Shown here piece by piece: positions 1 to 4,622 of a DNA stretch of 6,905 bases (positions are counted from its first letter, which is position 1; each line of letters begins with the position of its first letter). The stretch comes from Casimicrobiaceae bacterium. GTDB taxonomy: Bacteria > Pseudomonadota > Gammaproteobacteria > Burkholderiales > Casimicrobiaceae. Below the pieces are notes generated by a model that saw only the letters and a program-made list of their open reading frames with translations, was not told the DNA's origin and ran no database searches. The position numbers were made by a program, and so were the translations under genes. The stretch lies in assembly GCA_955652025.1 (NCBI GenBank), contig CATPAO010000183.1:1-6905 (forward strand), written 5' to 3'.

Positions 1-45
1 GATGGCGCGGCCGCTCTCGACCAGCGCGTGGGCACGCTTAGGCAT
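1..45 (-). CDS. N-terminal fragment, possible IscB/RRXRR-type protein (runs off left edge)
   Basis: Only the first 15 codons are in the window, read leftward from ATG at 45: MPKRAHALVESGRAI. This resembles the N-terminal block of IscB and other RRXRR-domain proteins, which as I recall it has the pattern PLMPC-x-P-x-R-A-x-x-L-L-x-x-G-R-A-V. Met-Pro, Lys-Arg-Ala and Ser-Gly-Arg-Ala line up in order. Upstream, a different frame (about 87-67) reads VPAAVSA, which could be the usual short beta strand before PLMP, but a stop and an 11-bp tandem repeat separate the two. The start may therefore have been rearranged and the gene may be inactive. IscB proteins are RNA-guided HNH nucleases encoded next to their guide RNA, and a structured segment does lie upstream here. 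Fifteen residues is very little; an unrelated gene beginning in the same way cannot be excluded. Confidence 0.33.
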   Translation of the reverse strand, partial: MPKRAHALVESGRAI

Positions 46-66
46 CGCTTAGGCATCGCTTAGGCA
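35..66. repeat. 11-bp tandem repeat, about three copies
   Basis: The unit CGCTTAGGCAT occurs at 35-45 and 46-56, followed by a third copy at 57-66 that is identical for ten bases. On the minus strand each full copy contains ATGCCTAAGCG, so the repeat multiplies the candidate start codon and Pro-Lys-Arg codons of the leftmost gene. Eleven is not a multiple of three, so copy number changes the reading frame feeding into that gene. Either replication slippage or a phase-variation-like switch could explain it. Confidence 0.85.
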
Positions 67-74
67 GACACTGC

Positions 75-235
75 GGCTGGCACGATCAGTGCCTGTACGG
101 CCTGACGGGGCGAAATTTCACCCCGGCCACGGCCCATGATTCGGGGAGGTAGGCTATGTTCTCGATGCTTCTGCCGCTCGATGCGAACGCGTACCGGCAC
201 AACGATGGCTCCGTAGTGCCGCCCAGCGGCAACTG
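75..235 (-). ncRNA. Candidate structured RNA (HEARO / IscB omega-RNA-like)
   Basis: Read on the minus strand, this stretch is dense in hairpins. They are: GCCGC-UGG-GCGGC (230-218); GGCAC-U-ACG-loop-CGU-U-GUGCC (220-196); GGGGUGAAAUUUCGCCCC (124-107), extended outward by flanking GGCC segments; and GGCAC-UGAUC-GUGCC (93-79). In the third hairpin one position is a U-G wobble on the minus-strand RNA but an A/C mismatch on the plus strand, which favours minus-strand transcription. A second CCCC (146-143) could compete for the same GGGG, as in a pseudoknot. HEARO RNAs are known to lie directly 5' of IscB-type HNH genes, and this segment sits in that position relative to the fragment at 1-45. Assignment to the family is inference; the ends are approximate and the guide portion cannot be defined. 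Confidence 0.36.
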
Positions 236-302
236 GCGCGGGGCAGTGCGCGCATGCCGCAATGCTGTTCTGCGAGCTATTTTCCGCTACCTCTGACGTG
301 GG

Positions 303-437
303 TTAGCGAACGCCCAACGGCGACACGGCGGTAGGAAAAGCATAGATACGGCCGCTCGGATCGCGGCTCGACAGCGCCTCATCGCGCCGCGAAATCGAAC
401 CCTTCGATCCATACGCCGCCTCGGCAAAGCCGTCAGC
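303..437 (-). pseudogene. Possible coding remnant, 44 codons, unknown family
   Basis: Between TAA at 440-438 and TAA at 305-303 one minus-strand frame is open and has protein-like composition (for example GFAEAAYGSKGSISRRDEAL and SGRIYAFPTAVSPL), with about two thirds of third positions G or C. It contains no ATG, no convincing start and no ribosome binding site. If real it is the tail of a decayed gene just downstream of the VOC gene. I do not recognise the family, and chance openness over 44 codons at this GC content is quite possible. Confidence 0.22.
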
Positions 438-454
438 TTAGTGCGGGCGTCCCT

Positions 455-907
455 TCATTTCGGCGCCATGCCTTTGTCCGTGAGCTCCTTGATCGCCGTC
501 TCGTTCTTTGACAGATGCGCGAGTCCCATACCGCGCAACACGTTCGGCAATTTAGTAAACTGGATATTTTCGTACGCGACGATCTCGATCCGGTTGCCCC
601 ACGGGTCGAGAAAATCGAGAAACGGTCCAGGCAGCGTCTCGATGCCTGCGTCGCTCAATGCTTTGCGAACGGCCTCCTTATTATCGACGACAAGTCCAAC
701 ATGGCGTCCCTCGTCGGCGGATTGTGTCCGGCCTCTCTGGAGCGCGATGAACTGGTCTCCCAGATCGATGAACGCCATAGAATCGCTTTTGCTTCGAAGC
801 TCAAAATCGAACAACCGACCGTAGAAGGCTAGGGCCGCCTCGATGTCGCCGACCTCGAGAGCGACATGGTTGAAACCGACGACACGCGCTTTTGTTCCTT
901 CAGTCAT
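455..907 (-). CDS. VOC (glyoxalase/bleomycin-resistance/dioxygenase fold) family protein, 150 aa
   Basis: This is a single-domain vicinal oxygen chelate protein of two beta-alpha-beta-beta-beta modules. Such proteins bind a divalent metal and act as lyases, isomerases, dioxygenases or drug-binding proteins. Module one begins at GFNHVALEVGDIEAALAFYG (residues 11-30) with candidate ligand His14. Module two begins at RHVGLVVDN (68-76) with His69 and ends in FLDPWGNRIEIVAYEN (99-114) with candidate ligand Glu108. The DPWGNRIEI block is the typical second-module signature. The open frame extends upstream to 1015, but ATG at 907 is preferred: GGAGGG lies 4 nt before it, and the extra N-terminal residues are not VOC-like. 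It diverges from the small membrane gene starting at 945, leaving only 37 bp between the starts. The C-terminal tail after about residue 115 is longer than in minimal VOC proteins. The substrate cannot be told from sequence. Confidence 0.9.
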   Translation of the reverse strand: MTEGTKARVVGFNHVALEVGDIEAALAFYGRLFDFELRSKSDSMAFIDLGDQFIALQRGRTQSADEGRHVGLVVDNKEAVRKALSDAGIETLPGPFLDFLDPWGNRIEIVAYENIQFTKLPNVLRGMGLAHLSKNETAIKELTDKGMAPK

Positions 908-944
908 AACACCCTCCAATTCCTGGCATGATGGCGAGAACCCT

Positions 945-1106
945 ATGCGGGTTCGATCTAACGTCGGCGCTCTCGTTTTGATCGCGGTGGGCTGCTTATT
1001 GCTCGCGTCAAACATGGGATACCTGCCGCGGCTCGGGCCACTGTTCCATCAATGGTGGCCGCTCATCCTGGTCATTATCGGCGCGTCGATGCTGTTCAGG
1101 CGGTAA
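945..1106 (+). CDS. Small two-helix membrane protein, DUF5668/LiaF-TM-like, 53 aa
   Basis: The protein has two hydrophobic segments, about residues 7-21 (VGALVLIAVGCLLLA) and 37-51 (WWPLILVIIGASMLF), joined by a short loop (SNMGYLPRLGPLFHQ). It ends with a positively charged FRR. The order helix, N-x-G-x-L, then W-W-P-L-I-L-I-x-x-G is the signature of the DUF5668 / LiaI-LiaF-like transmembrane region, whose role is unknown; related modules sit in envelope-stress proteins. The frame is open back to 843, but that part overlaps the VOC gene antisense and is not membrane-like, so ATG at 945 is chosen. The upstream GGCGAG is only a weak ribosome binding site. Small size makes the exact start uncertain, but the two helices are convincing. 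Confidence 0.72.
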   Translation: MRVRSNVGALVLIAVGCLLLASNMGYLPRLGPLFHQWWPLILVIIGASMLFRR

Positions 1107-1230
1107 GACCGCTGTTCTTTCACGCAGTGCCCCTATCCACTGTCTATCCCGACATCGACTTGGCTTTCGATCCGAAACTCGGAGGGTACGCGCACAGGGA
1201 TGGCACCCCCTATCTGGCATAGTAAAAGCG
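1107..1230. other. Intergenic stretch before the VTT gene
   Basis: This stretch presumably holds the promoter of the VTT gene, but I find no -35/-10 pair I would defend. A 31-codon GTG-initiated frame (1127-1222) is open but lacks a ribosome binding site. Confidence 0.3.
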
Positions 1231-1830
1231 ATGACGCGCTCTTTAGCTCTTGACCTTGTGATCCCCTTTGTCCGACGCTACAAGCGATTGCTCAGTGTGG
1301 GCCTTTTCCTGGGCGTCCTGCTGCTTGTCTTTGAGCTCTCAGGATTGCGAGATCACTTTAATCTGGCATTCGTGCGGCAAGTCATCCTGCAGCACCAAAT
1401 CGGTGGGCTGGTGCTGTTCGCCGCGCTCTTTTCGCTCGGCAACCTGATCCAGATTCCCGGTTGGGTTTTTCTCGCCGCGGCAGTGCTTGCGCTGGGCCGG
1501 ATGGGGGGATTTGTGGCCACCTACGTTGCGGCCATCGCCTCGTGTGCGCTGACCTTCGTGATCGTCCGGGCCGTTGGCGGGGACGCACTCAGGGCGCTCG
1601 AGAACCGACTTACCATCAGGGTCCTGCGCGAGCTCGACGCCCATCCAATCCTGTGCGTCGCGCTGCTACGCCTCCTGTTCCAGACGGCGCCCGCATTGAA
1701 CTACACACTCGCGATGTCGGGCATCAAGTTCCGCGCTTATCTAACCGGCACGCTGATAGGTCTTCCGATACCGATCGCGTTGTATTGTATTTTCTTCGAT
1801 ATGCTGGCCACGGGACTGCATGTCAGCTAA
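1231..1830 (+). CDS. TVP38/TMEM64 (VTT domain) family membrane protein, 199 aa
   Basis: This is an inner-membrane protein of the VTT/SNARE-associated superfamily, to which DedA also belongs. Eukaryotic relatives are lipid scramblases; the bacterial role is unsettled but tied to envelope lipid homeostasis. A first helix spans about residues 19-35. The first re-entrant block is SLGNLIQIPGWVFLAAAVLA (68-87), followed by the glycine-rich helix GRMGGFVATYVAA (89-101). The second block is LLRLLFQTAPALNYTLAMSG (145-164) with Arg147 and the Pro-x-Leu-Asn-Tyr signature, and the C-terminal helix lies at about 172-192. Length and motif order fit the TVP38 subfamily. No strong ribosome binding site is visible (AAAAGCG just before the ATG), so the start is likely but not certain. 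A possibly co-translated but broken gene follows 2 nt after the stop. Confidence 0.85.
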   Translation: MTRSLALDLVIPFVRRYKRLLSVGLFLGVLLLVFELSGLRDHFNLAFVRQVILQHQIGGLVLFAALFSLGNLIQIPGWVFLAAAVLALGRMGGFVATYVAAIASCALTFVIVRAVGGDALRALENRLTIRVLRELDAHPILCVALLRLLFQTAPALNYTLAMSGIKFRAYLTGTLIGLPIPIALYCIFFDMLATGLHVS

Positions 1831-1832
1831 CC

Positions 1833-2116
1833 ATGGACCCCTTATTGATGAGCCTGATCTCAGCGGGCACCGCCCTCGTAGCATCCATAGCCGGTCCATG
1901 GGTCACGCTTACGGTCGCAAGGCGTCAGTTCAGCGCGAACGTTGTCTCCGCAAATCGGCAAAAATGGATCGAAACAATGCGGGACCTTCTTGCCGAACTG
2001 GTCTCGCTCATCGTCGGCGCCTTGGTGACCAAGGCGAAATGGAAGGACAATGGGACAGAGGGCGCGGTGCCCTGGCGGCGGATCTGGATTTGTTGGCAAA
2101 GCTCGAACGCATGGTG
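1833..2116 (+). pseudogene. Frameshifted, 3'-truncated hypothetical gene
   Basis: Translation starts at ATG 1833, 2 nt after the VTT gene stop, consistent with coupling. The first part encodes a hydrophobic N-terminal anchor (MDPLLMSLISAGTALVASIA) and then VTLTVARRQF and NRQKWIETMRDLLAELVSLIVG, ending at KAKWKD. At about 2050 the sequence shifts: the original frame gives a poor sequence ending at TGA 2121-2123. Reading one base back gives WDRGRGALAADLDLLAKLER, a natural helical continuation. One missing base after GGACAA (2045-2050) restores a single protein. The restored frame then ends abruptly around 2115, where sequence of the opposing gene begins. The family is not one I can name; it looks like a short membrane-anchored helical protein. 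A sequencing error could explain the frameshift but not the truncation. Confidence 0.62.
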
Positions 2117-2203
2117 CTTCTGACGCCGAACAGCATTTGAGGCCGATGATCGATGAACACGACGGCGCTGTCCCGGGGCGTGTAGAGCTTGATAGTTCGG
2201 CAT
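2117..2203 (-). pseudogene. 5' remnant of isochorismatase-family (YcaC-like) cysteine hydrolase
   Basis: A start ATG at 2203 has GGAG about 9-10 nt upstream on the minus strand. After MPN and one extra base, the frame reads KLYTPRDSAVVFIDHRPQML, continuing FGVRS. This matches the N-terminal strand of isochorismatase-like hydrolases, in which the Asp of FIDHQPQM is the first catalytic residue. The extra T near codon 4 puts the ATG out of frame with the rest. Only about 30 of the usual ~200 residues remain, so the catalytic Lys and Cys are gone. The homology stops at about 2117, exactly where the opposing plus-strand pseudogene ends. It lies 52 nt downstream of the alpha/beta hydrolase stop in the same direction, so the two may once have formed an operon. 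Confidence 0.68.
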
Positions 2204-2255
2204 GGCGCATTTCTCCGAGGGAATGAGTGGCGACCGCGGTTCGGATCCGCGCAGC

Positions 2256-3077
2256 CTAGCCCTTGATAAAGCCAAGCAGGTCCTCGTTGACCTGGCCCTT
2301 GTGGGTCGTGCACATGCCGTGCGGCGCCCCTTTGTAGACCTTGAGCATGGCGTTCTTGACCAGTTTCGACGAGAGCATCGCGGAAGCCCCGATCGGAACG
2401 ATCTGATCGTCGTCGCCATGAAGGATCAGCGTCGGTACATTGAATCTCTTCAAGTCCTCAGTTGTATCGGTCTCGGAAAAGGCCTTGATGCAATAGTACG
2501 ACGCAGGGAAGCCGGCCATCATGCCCTGCAGCCAGAAGGACTCGCGCACGCCTTCGGAGACCTTGGCGCCCGGCCGGTTGTAGCCATAGAACGGCAGGCT
2601 GAGGTCCTTCCAGAACTGCGAGCGGTCGGCGAGAACCCCCGCGCGGATGCCGTCGAAGACCTCGAGGGGCAAGCCGCCGGGATTGGCAGGCGTCTTCAGC
2701 ATTAGCGGCGGGATCGCGCCGATCAGCACCGCCTTCGCCACCCGTTGGGTGCCGTGCCGGCCGATATAGCGCGCGACTTCGCCGCCGCCGGTGGAATGGC
2801 CGACATGGATCGCATTCTTGAGATCGAGCGCGGTCACGAGCGCGGCGAGGTCGTCGGCGTAGGTGTCCAGGTCGTTACCGCCCCACGGCTGGCTCGAGCG
2901 GCCGTGGCCGCGGCGGTCGTGGGCGATGCAGCGATAGCCGCGAGACGCGAGAAAAAACATCTGGTCCTCGAAGGCGTCCGCCGAGAGCGGCCAGCCATGA
3001 CTGAATACAACGGGCTGTCCGCTGCCCCAGTCGTTGTAATAAATCTGCGTGCCGTCCTTGGCGGTGATCGTGCTCAT
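2256..3077 (-). CDS. Alpha/beta hydrolase, non-heme chloroperoxidase/arylesterase type, 273 aa
   Basis: This is an intact alpha/beta hydrolase of the cofactor-free haloperoxidase family. These enzymes are serine esterases that can also perhydrolyse acids to peracids; the natural substrate is usually unknown. The oxyanion-hole motif is [14 protein letters not shown] (residues 27-40). The nucleophile elbow is [18 protein letters not shown] (92-109) with Ser95. The acid is Asp224 in HGDDDQIVP (220-228), and the histidine is His253 in GAPHGM (250-255). Length and motif spacing match the family. AAGGAGGG sits about 6-7 nt before ATG 3077, a strong ribosome binding site that settles the start. There is no signal peptide, so it is cytoplasmic. 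A large palindrome lies 29 bp upstream of the start and a remnant of an isochorismatase-type gene lies downstream. Function as esterase or perhydrolase is by family; substrate is unknown. Confidence 0.94.
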   Translation of the reverse strand: MSTITAKDGTQIYYNDWGSGQPVVFSHGWPLSADAFEDQMFFLASRGYRCIAHDRRGHGRSSQPWGGNDLDTYADDLAALVTALDLKNAIHVGHSTGGGEVARYIGRHGTQRVAKAVLIGAIPPLMLKTPANPGGLPLEVFDGIRAGVLADRSQFWKDLSLPFYGYNRPGAKVSEGVRESFWLQGMMAGFPASYYCIKAFSETDTTEDLKRFNVPTLILHGDDDQIVPIGASAMLSSKLVKNAMLKVYKGAPHGMCTTHKGQVNEDLLGFIKG

Positions 3078-3105
3078 GCTGGGCCCTCCTTTGCGGGGGA
3101 TGATT

Positions 3106-3131
3106 GCGTTCCGTGAGGCCTTTCGGAACGC
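3106..3131. promoter_or_regulatory. 26-bp interrupted palindrome upstream of the hydrolase (candidate operator)
   Basis: GCGTTCCG (3106-3113) and CGGAACGC (3124-3131) are perfect 8-bp inverted arms. The centre AGGCCT (3116-3121) is itself palindromic on the same axis, leaving only two mismatched pairs. The site ends 29 bp before the hydrolase start codon. It has no T-run on either side, so an intrinsic terminator is unlikely. The symmetry suggests a binding site for a dimeric repressor, but no regulator gene is present in the window. Confidence 0.5.
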
Positions 3132-3136
3132 GAATG

Positions 3137-3241
3137 TCAGCTCGTGACGCGCTCAGGCCTATCGTCGTTCATGCCGCAGATCTCGGCAACCATCGCCTTG
3201 AGCATTCCAATGCGGTTTGCGCCAGAAGTTGGCGGGTACAT
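3137..3241 (-). CDS. Tiny ORF, 34 aa, hypothetical or C-terminal remnant
   Basis: ATG 3241 to TGA 3137 encodes [20 protein letters not shown] and then [14 protein letters not shown]. The composition is protein-like and the codons end mainly in G or C. There is no convincing ribosome binding site. Immediately upstream in the same frame is a single TGA preceded by further readable sequence (KLAGYSVQ), so it could also be the tail of a gene interrupted by a stop. It precedes the hydrolase on the same strand, with the palindrome between them. I do not recognise the family. Confidence 0.28.
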   Translation of the reverse strand: MYPPTSGANRIGMLKAMVAEICGMNDDRPERVTS

Positions 3242-3348
3242 CCATCACTGCACCGAATATCCCGCCAGTTTTCCCGATTCTAGACGGGATCATACCGCCG
3301 CGCTTGCACAGCATTCACCCCGCGCAGGCGGTCGGGTAAGCTCCGCCG

Positions 3349-3954
3349 GTGATGGATACGCTAGGTGCTGTGTTTCAGGAACATGGGTTGCTGCTCGTGT
3401 TTGGAGCGGTATTGCTAGAACAGATAGGGCCGCCGATTCCATCAGGCCCACTGCTCATCGTCGCTGGGGCGTTAGTTACCGACGGATGGGTCTCCGCGTT
3501 GCCGGTTGCCGGCGTGTCGTGCGTCGCCTCCATGCTTGGCAAGGTCGCCCTGTACGTCGTGGGTGGACGCTACGGCAGGCAGGCGATGGGTGCGCTGTGC
3601 CGCTTCGCGGTAACGCCGGATTCGAGTATTGGCAGAACCGACAAGCACTTCGAGCGCTGGGGCGGGGCGCTGTTGGTTGTCGCCGAGTTCATCCCGGGCG
3701 TGAGGACGCTCGCACCGTCCCTCGCCGGCGCAGAGAAATTCCTCCCGACACGGTTTCTGCTCTACAGCGCGCTCGGCGCGGCGCTGTGGACGGCGCTATA
3801 TCTCGGCATCGGGGTCGTGTTTCGCCAGCAGATCGATCAAGCGCTGGCCTTTATCGAACAGTCCGGCAGAGTCGCGATGACCGCGATTGCGGCGGCAATT
3901 GTCGTGTACTTCGCCGTCAAATGGTGGAGGCGACGAAGGTCGGTCAAGCTGTAG
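3349..3954 (+). CDS. DedA-family (VTT domain) inner-membrane protein, 201 aa
   Basis: This is a polytopic inner-membrane protein of the DedA family, whose members are linked to proton-dependent transport, undecaprenyl-phosphate/lipid recycling and resistance to envelope stress. The first half-helix signature is LLEQIGPPIPSGPLLIVAGA (residues 22-41), followed by the helix around LGKVALYVVGGRYGRQ (63-78). The second signature is AEFIPGVRTLAPSLAGAEKF (112-131), and C-terminal helices lie at about 138-157 and 174-191 before a basic KWWRRRR tail. The start is GTG 3349 or the next codon, ATG 3352; the upstream GGGTAAG is a weak site. Two positions that are charged in typical DedA proteins differ: the acidic residue of the P-G-E/D motif is replaced (PSGP), and the Arg six residues before the conserved Arg119 is Glu113. 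This resembles a divergent subfamily, not a decayed gene. Confidence 0.87.
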   Translation: MMDTLGAVFQEHGLLLVFGAVLLEQIGPPIPSGPLLIVAGALVTDGWVSALPVAGVSCVASMLGKVALYVVGGRYGRQAMGALCRFAVTPDSSIGRTDKHFERWGGALLVVAEFIPGVRTLAPSLAGAEKFLPTRFLLYSALGAALWTALYLGIGVVFRQQIDQALAFIEQSGRVAMTAIAAAIVVYFAVKWWRRRRSVKL

Positions 3955-3968
3955 GCTTGGGGCGCACG

Positions 3969-4061
3969 CAAAAAGTGATACCGGGTAACGTGATGCCGTT
4001 TTCGGGGCTCGCCGACGCGAAGCAACGTGCGGATTTGATCGCGTACTGAAAGACGCTGAAA
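3969..4061 (+). pseudogene. C-terminal remnant of a class I cytochrome c
   Basis: Just after the DedA stop, one frame reads QKVIPGNVMPFSGLADAKQR and then ADLIAY, stop, KTLK. This is the C-terminal block of class I cytochromes c: P-G-x-x-M-x-F-x-G-L with Met (3993-3995) as the axial haem ligand, then the final helix R-A-D-L-I-A-Y-L-K. TGA at 4047-4049 occupies the place where Leu is expected and readable sequence continues after it. Everything upstream, including the CXXCH haem site, is absent because the DedA gene ends 15 nt earlier. It is a truncated, stop-interrupted fragment that cannot bind haem. Confidence 0.72.
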
Positions 4062-4186
4062 TCGGCGTTGCCTCGGCAGCGTGACTGCGCGGTCGGAGGC
4101 TTCAGCGTCGCCGGAGTCACGGCATCGTTCAAGCACCTGCTGAGGTCCGGCGCCATCGTCAGCCTTGCGCTCCAGATCACCGATCG

Positions 4187-4213
4187 TGTCGAAATGCGAC
4201 CCGCTCGAGCGTC
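4187..4213 (+). promoter_or_regulatory. Candidate ECF42-type promoter, TGTCGA-N17-CGTC
   Basis: TGTCGA at 4187-4192 and CGTC at 4210-4213 are separated by 17 nt, about 50 nt before the DGPF-protein start. From memory, the published target motif of Streptomyces venezuelae ECF42 sigma factors is TGTCGA at -35 and CGA/TC at -10, upstream of DGPF genes. The downstream operon here encodes exactly that pair of proteins. No other TGTCGA in the window has CGWC at this spacing. Autoregulation is inferred. Confidence 0.7.
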
Positions 4214-4263
4214 ATTGTCATGGCGGAGTATATTGCCCGCCACAACGGACCAAGGAGCGATCC

Positions 4264-4611
4264 ATGCAATATCTATTGCTGATTTACGGAAACGAGGCGG
4301 GCATGCTGTCCGCGAGCAAGGAGGCGGCCGGCCAGATGATGACCGCCTACGCCGCCTATACCGAAGCGATGAAAAAAGCGGGCGTCTACGTCGGCGGGAA
4401 TCGCCTGCAACCGACCTCCACGGCGACGACGGTGCGCGCCCCCAACGGTAAGAGCAGCGTGCTGGACGGGCCTTATGCCGAGGCCAAGGAGCAACTCGGC
4501 GGTTACTACCTGATCGAAGCGCCCGACCTCGACGCCGCGCTGTCCTGGGCGGCACGTTGTCCCGGCGCGGCGCACGGCGCGATGGAAGTCCGCCCGATCT
4601 GGGTGATGTAA
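4264..4611 (+). CDS. DGPF/YCII-related domain protein, 115 aa
   Basis: This is a small soluble protein of the YCII-related (DGPF) family with a ferredoxin-like dimeric alpha/beta fold. The hallmark motif is LDGPYAEAKEQLGGYYLIEA (residues 67-86), here DGPY in place of DGPF. The N-terminal strand MQYLLLIYGNE and the C-terminal strand MEVRPIWVM are also typical. Length is the usual ~110-120 residues. The biochemical role is not established; these proteins are the characteristic partners of ECF41/ECF42 sigma factors. AAGGAG lies 6 nt before ATG 4264, which fixes the start although the frame is open back to 4165. The sigma factor gene starts 11 nt after the stop, so the two form an operon, with a candidate ECF42 promoter upstream. 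Confidence 0.92.
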   Translation: MQYLLLIYGNEAGMLSASKEAAGQMMTAYAAYTEAMKKAGVYVGGNRLQPTSTATTVRAPNGKSSVLDGPYAEAKEQLGGYYLIEAPDLDAALSWAARCPGAAHGAMEVRPIWVM

Positions 4612-4622
4612 AGCGGTGCGCG

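Noticed and set aside
344..373. Second ECF42-like motif on the minus strand (TGTCGA, 17 nt, CGTA)
   Set aside because: The -10 element does not match CGWC, and no suitable gene lies downstream at promoter distance.
1127..1222. GTG-initiated 31-codon ORF with natural-looking sequence (PLSTVYPDIDLAFDPKLGGY)
   Set aside because: No ribosome binding site, no recognised family, and short enough to be open by chance.
2233..2258. Palindromes ACCGCGGT and CGGATCCG after the hydrolase, considered as a terminator
   Set aside because: The stems are only a few pairs and are not followed by a T-run on either strand.
3230..3267. Inverted repeat TGGCGGG...CCCGCCA with a 24-nt loop
   Set aside because: Seven-base GC-rich arms with a long loop are expected by chance at this composition, and there is no T-run.
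3144..4049. A 301-codon plus-strand open frame
   Set aside because: Most of it is an Arg-rich shadow of the DedA gene. Only the last ~30 codons are meaningful, as the cytochrome c remnant.
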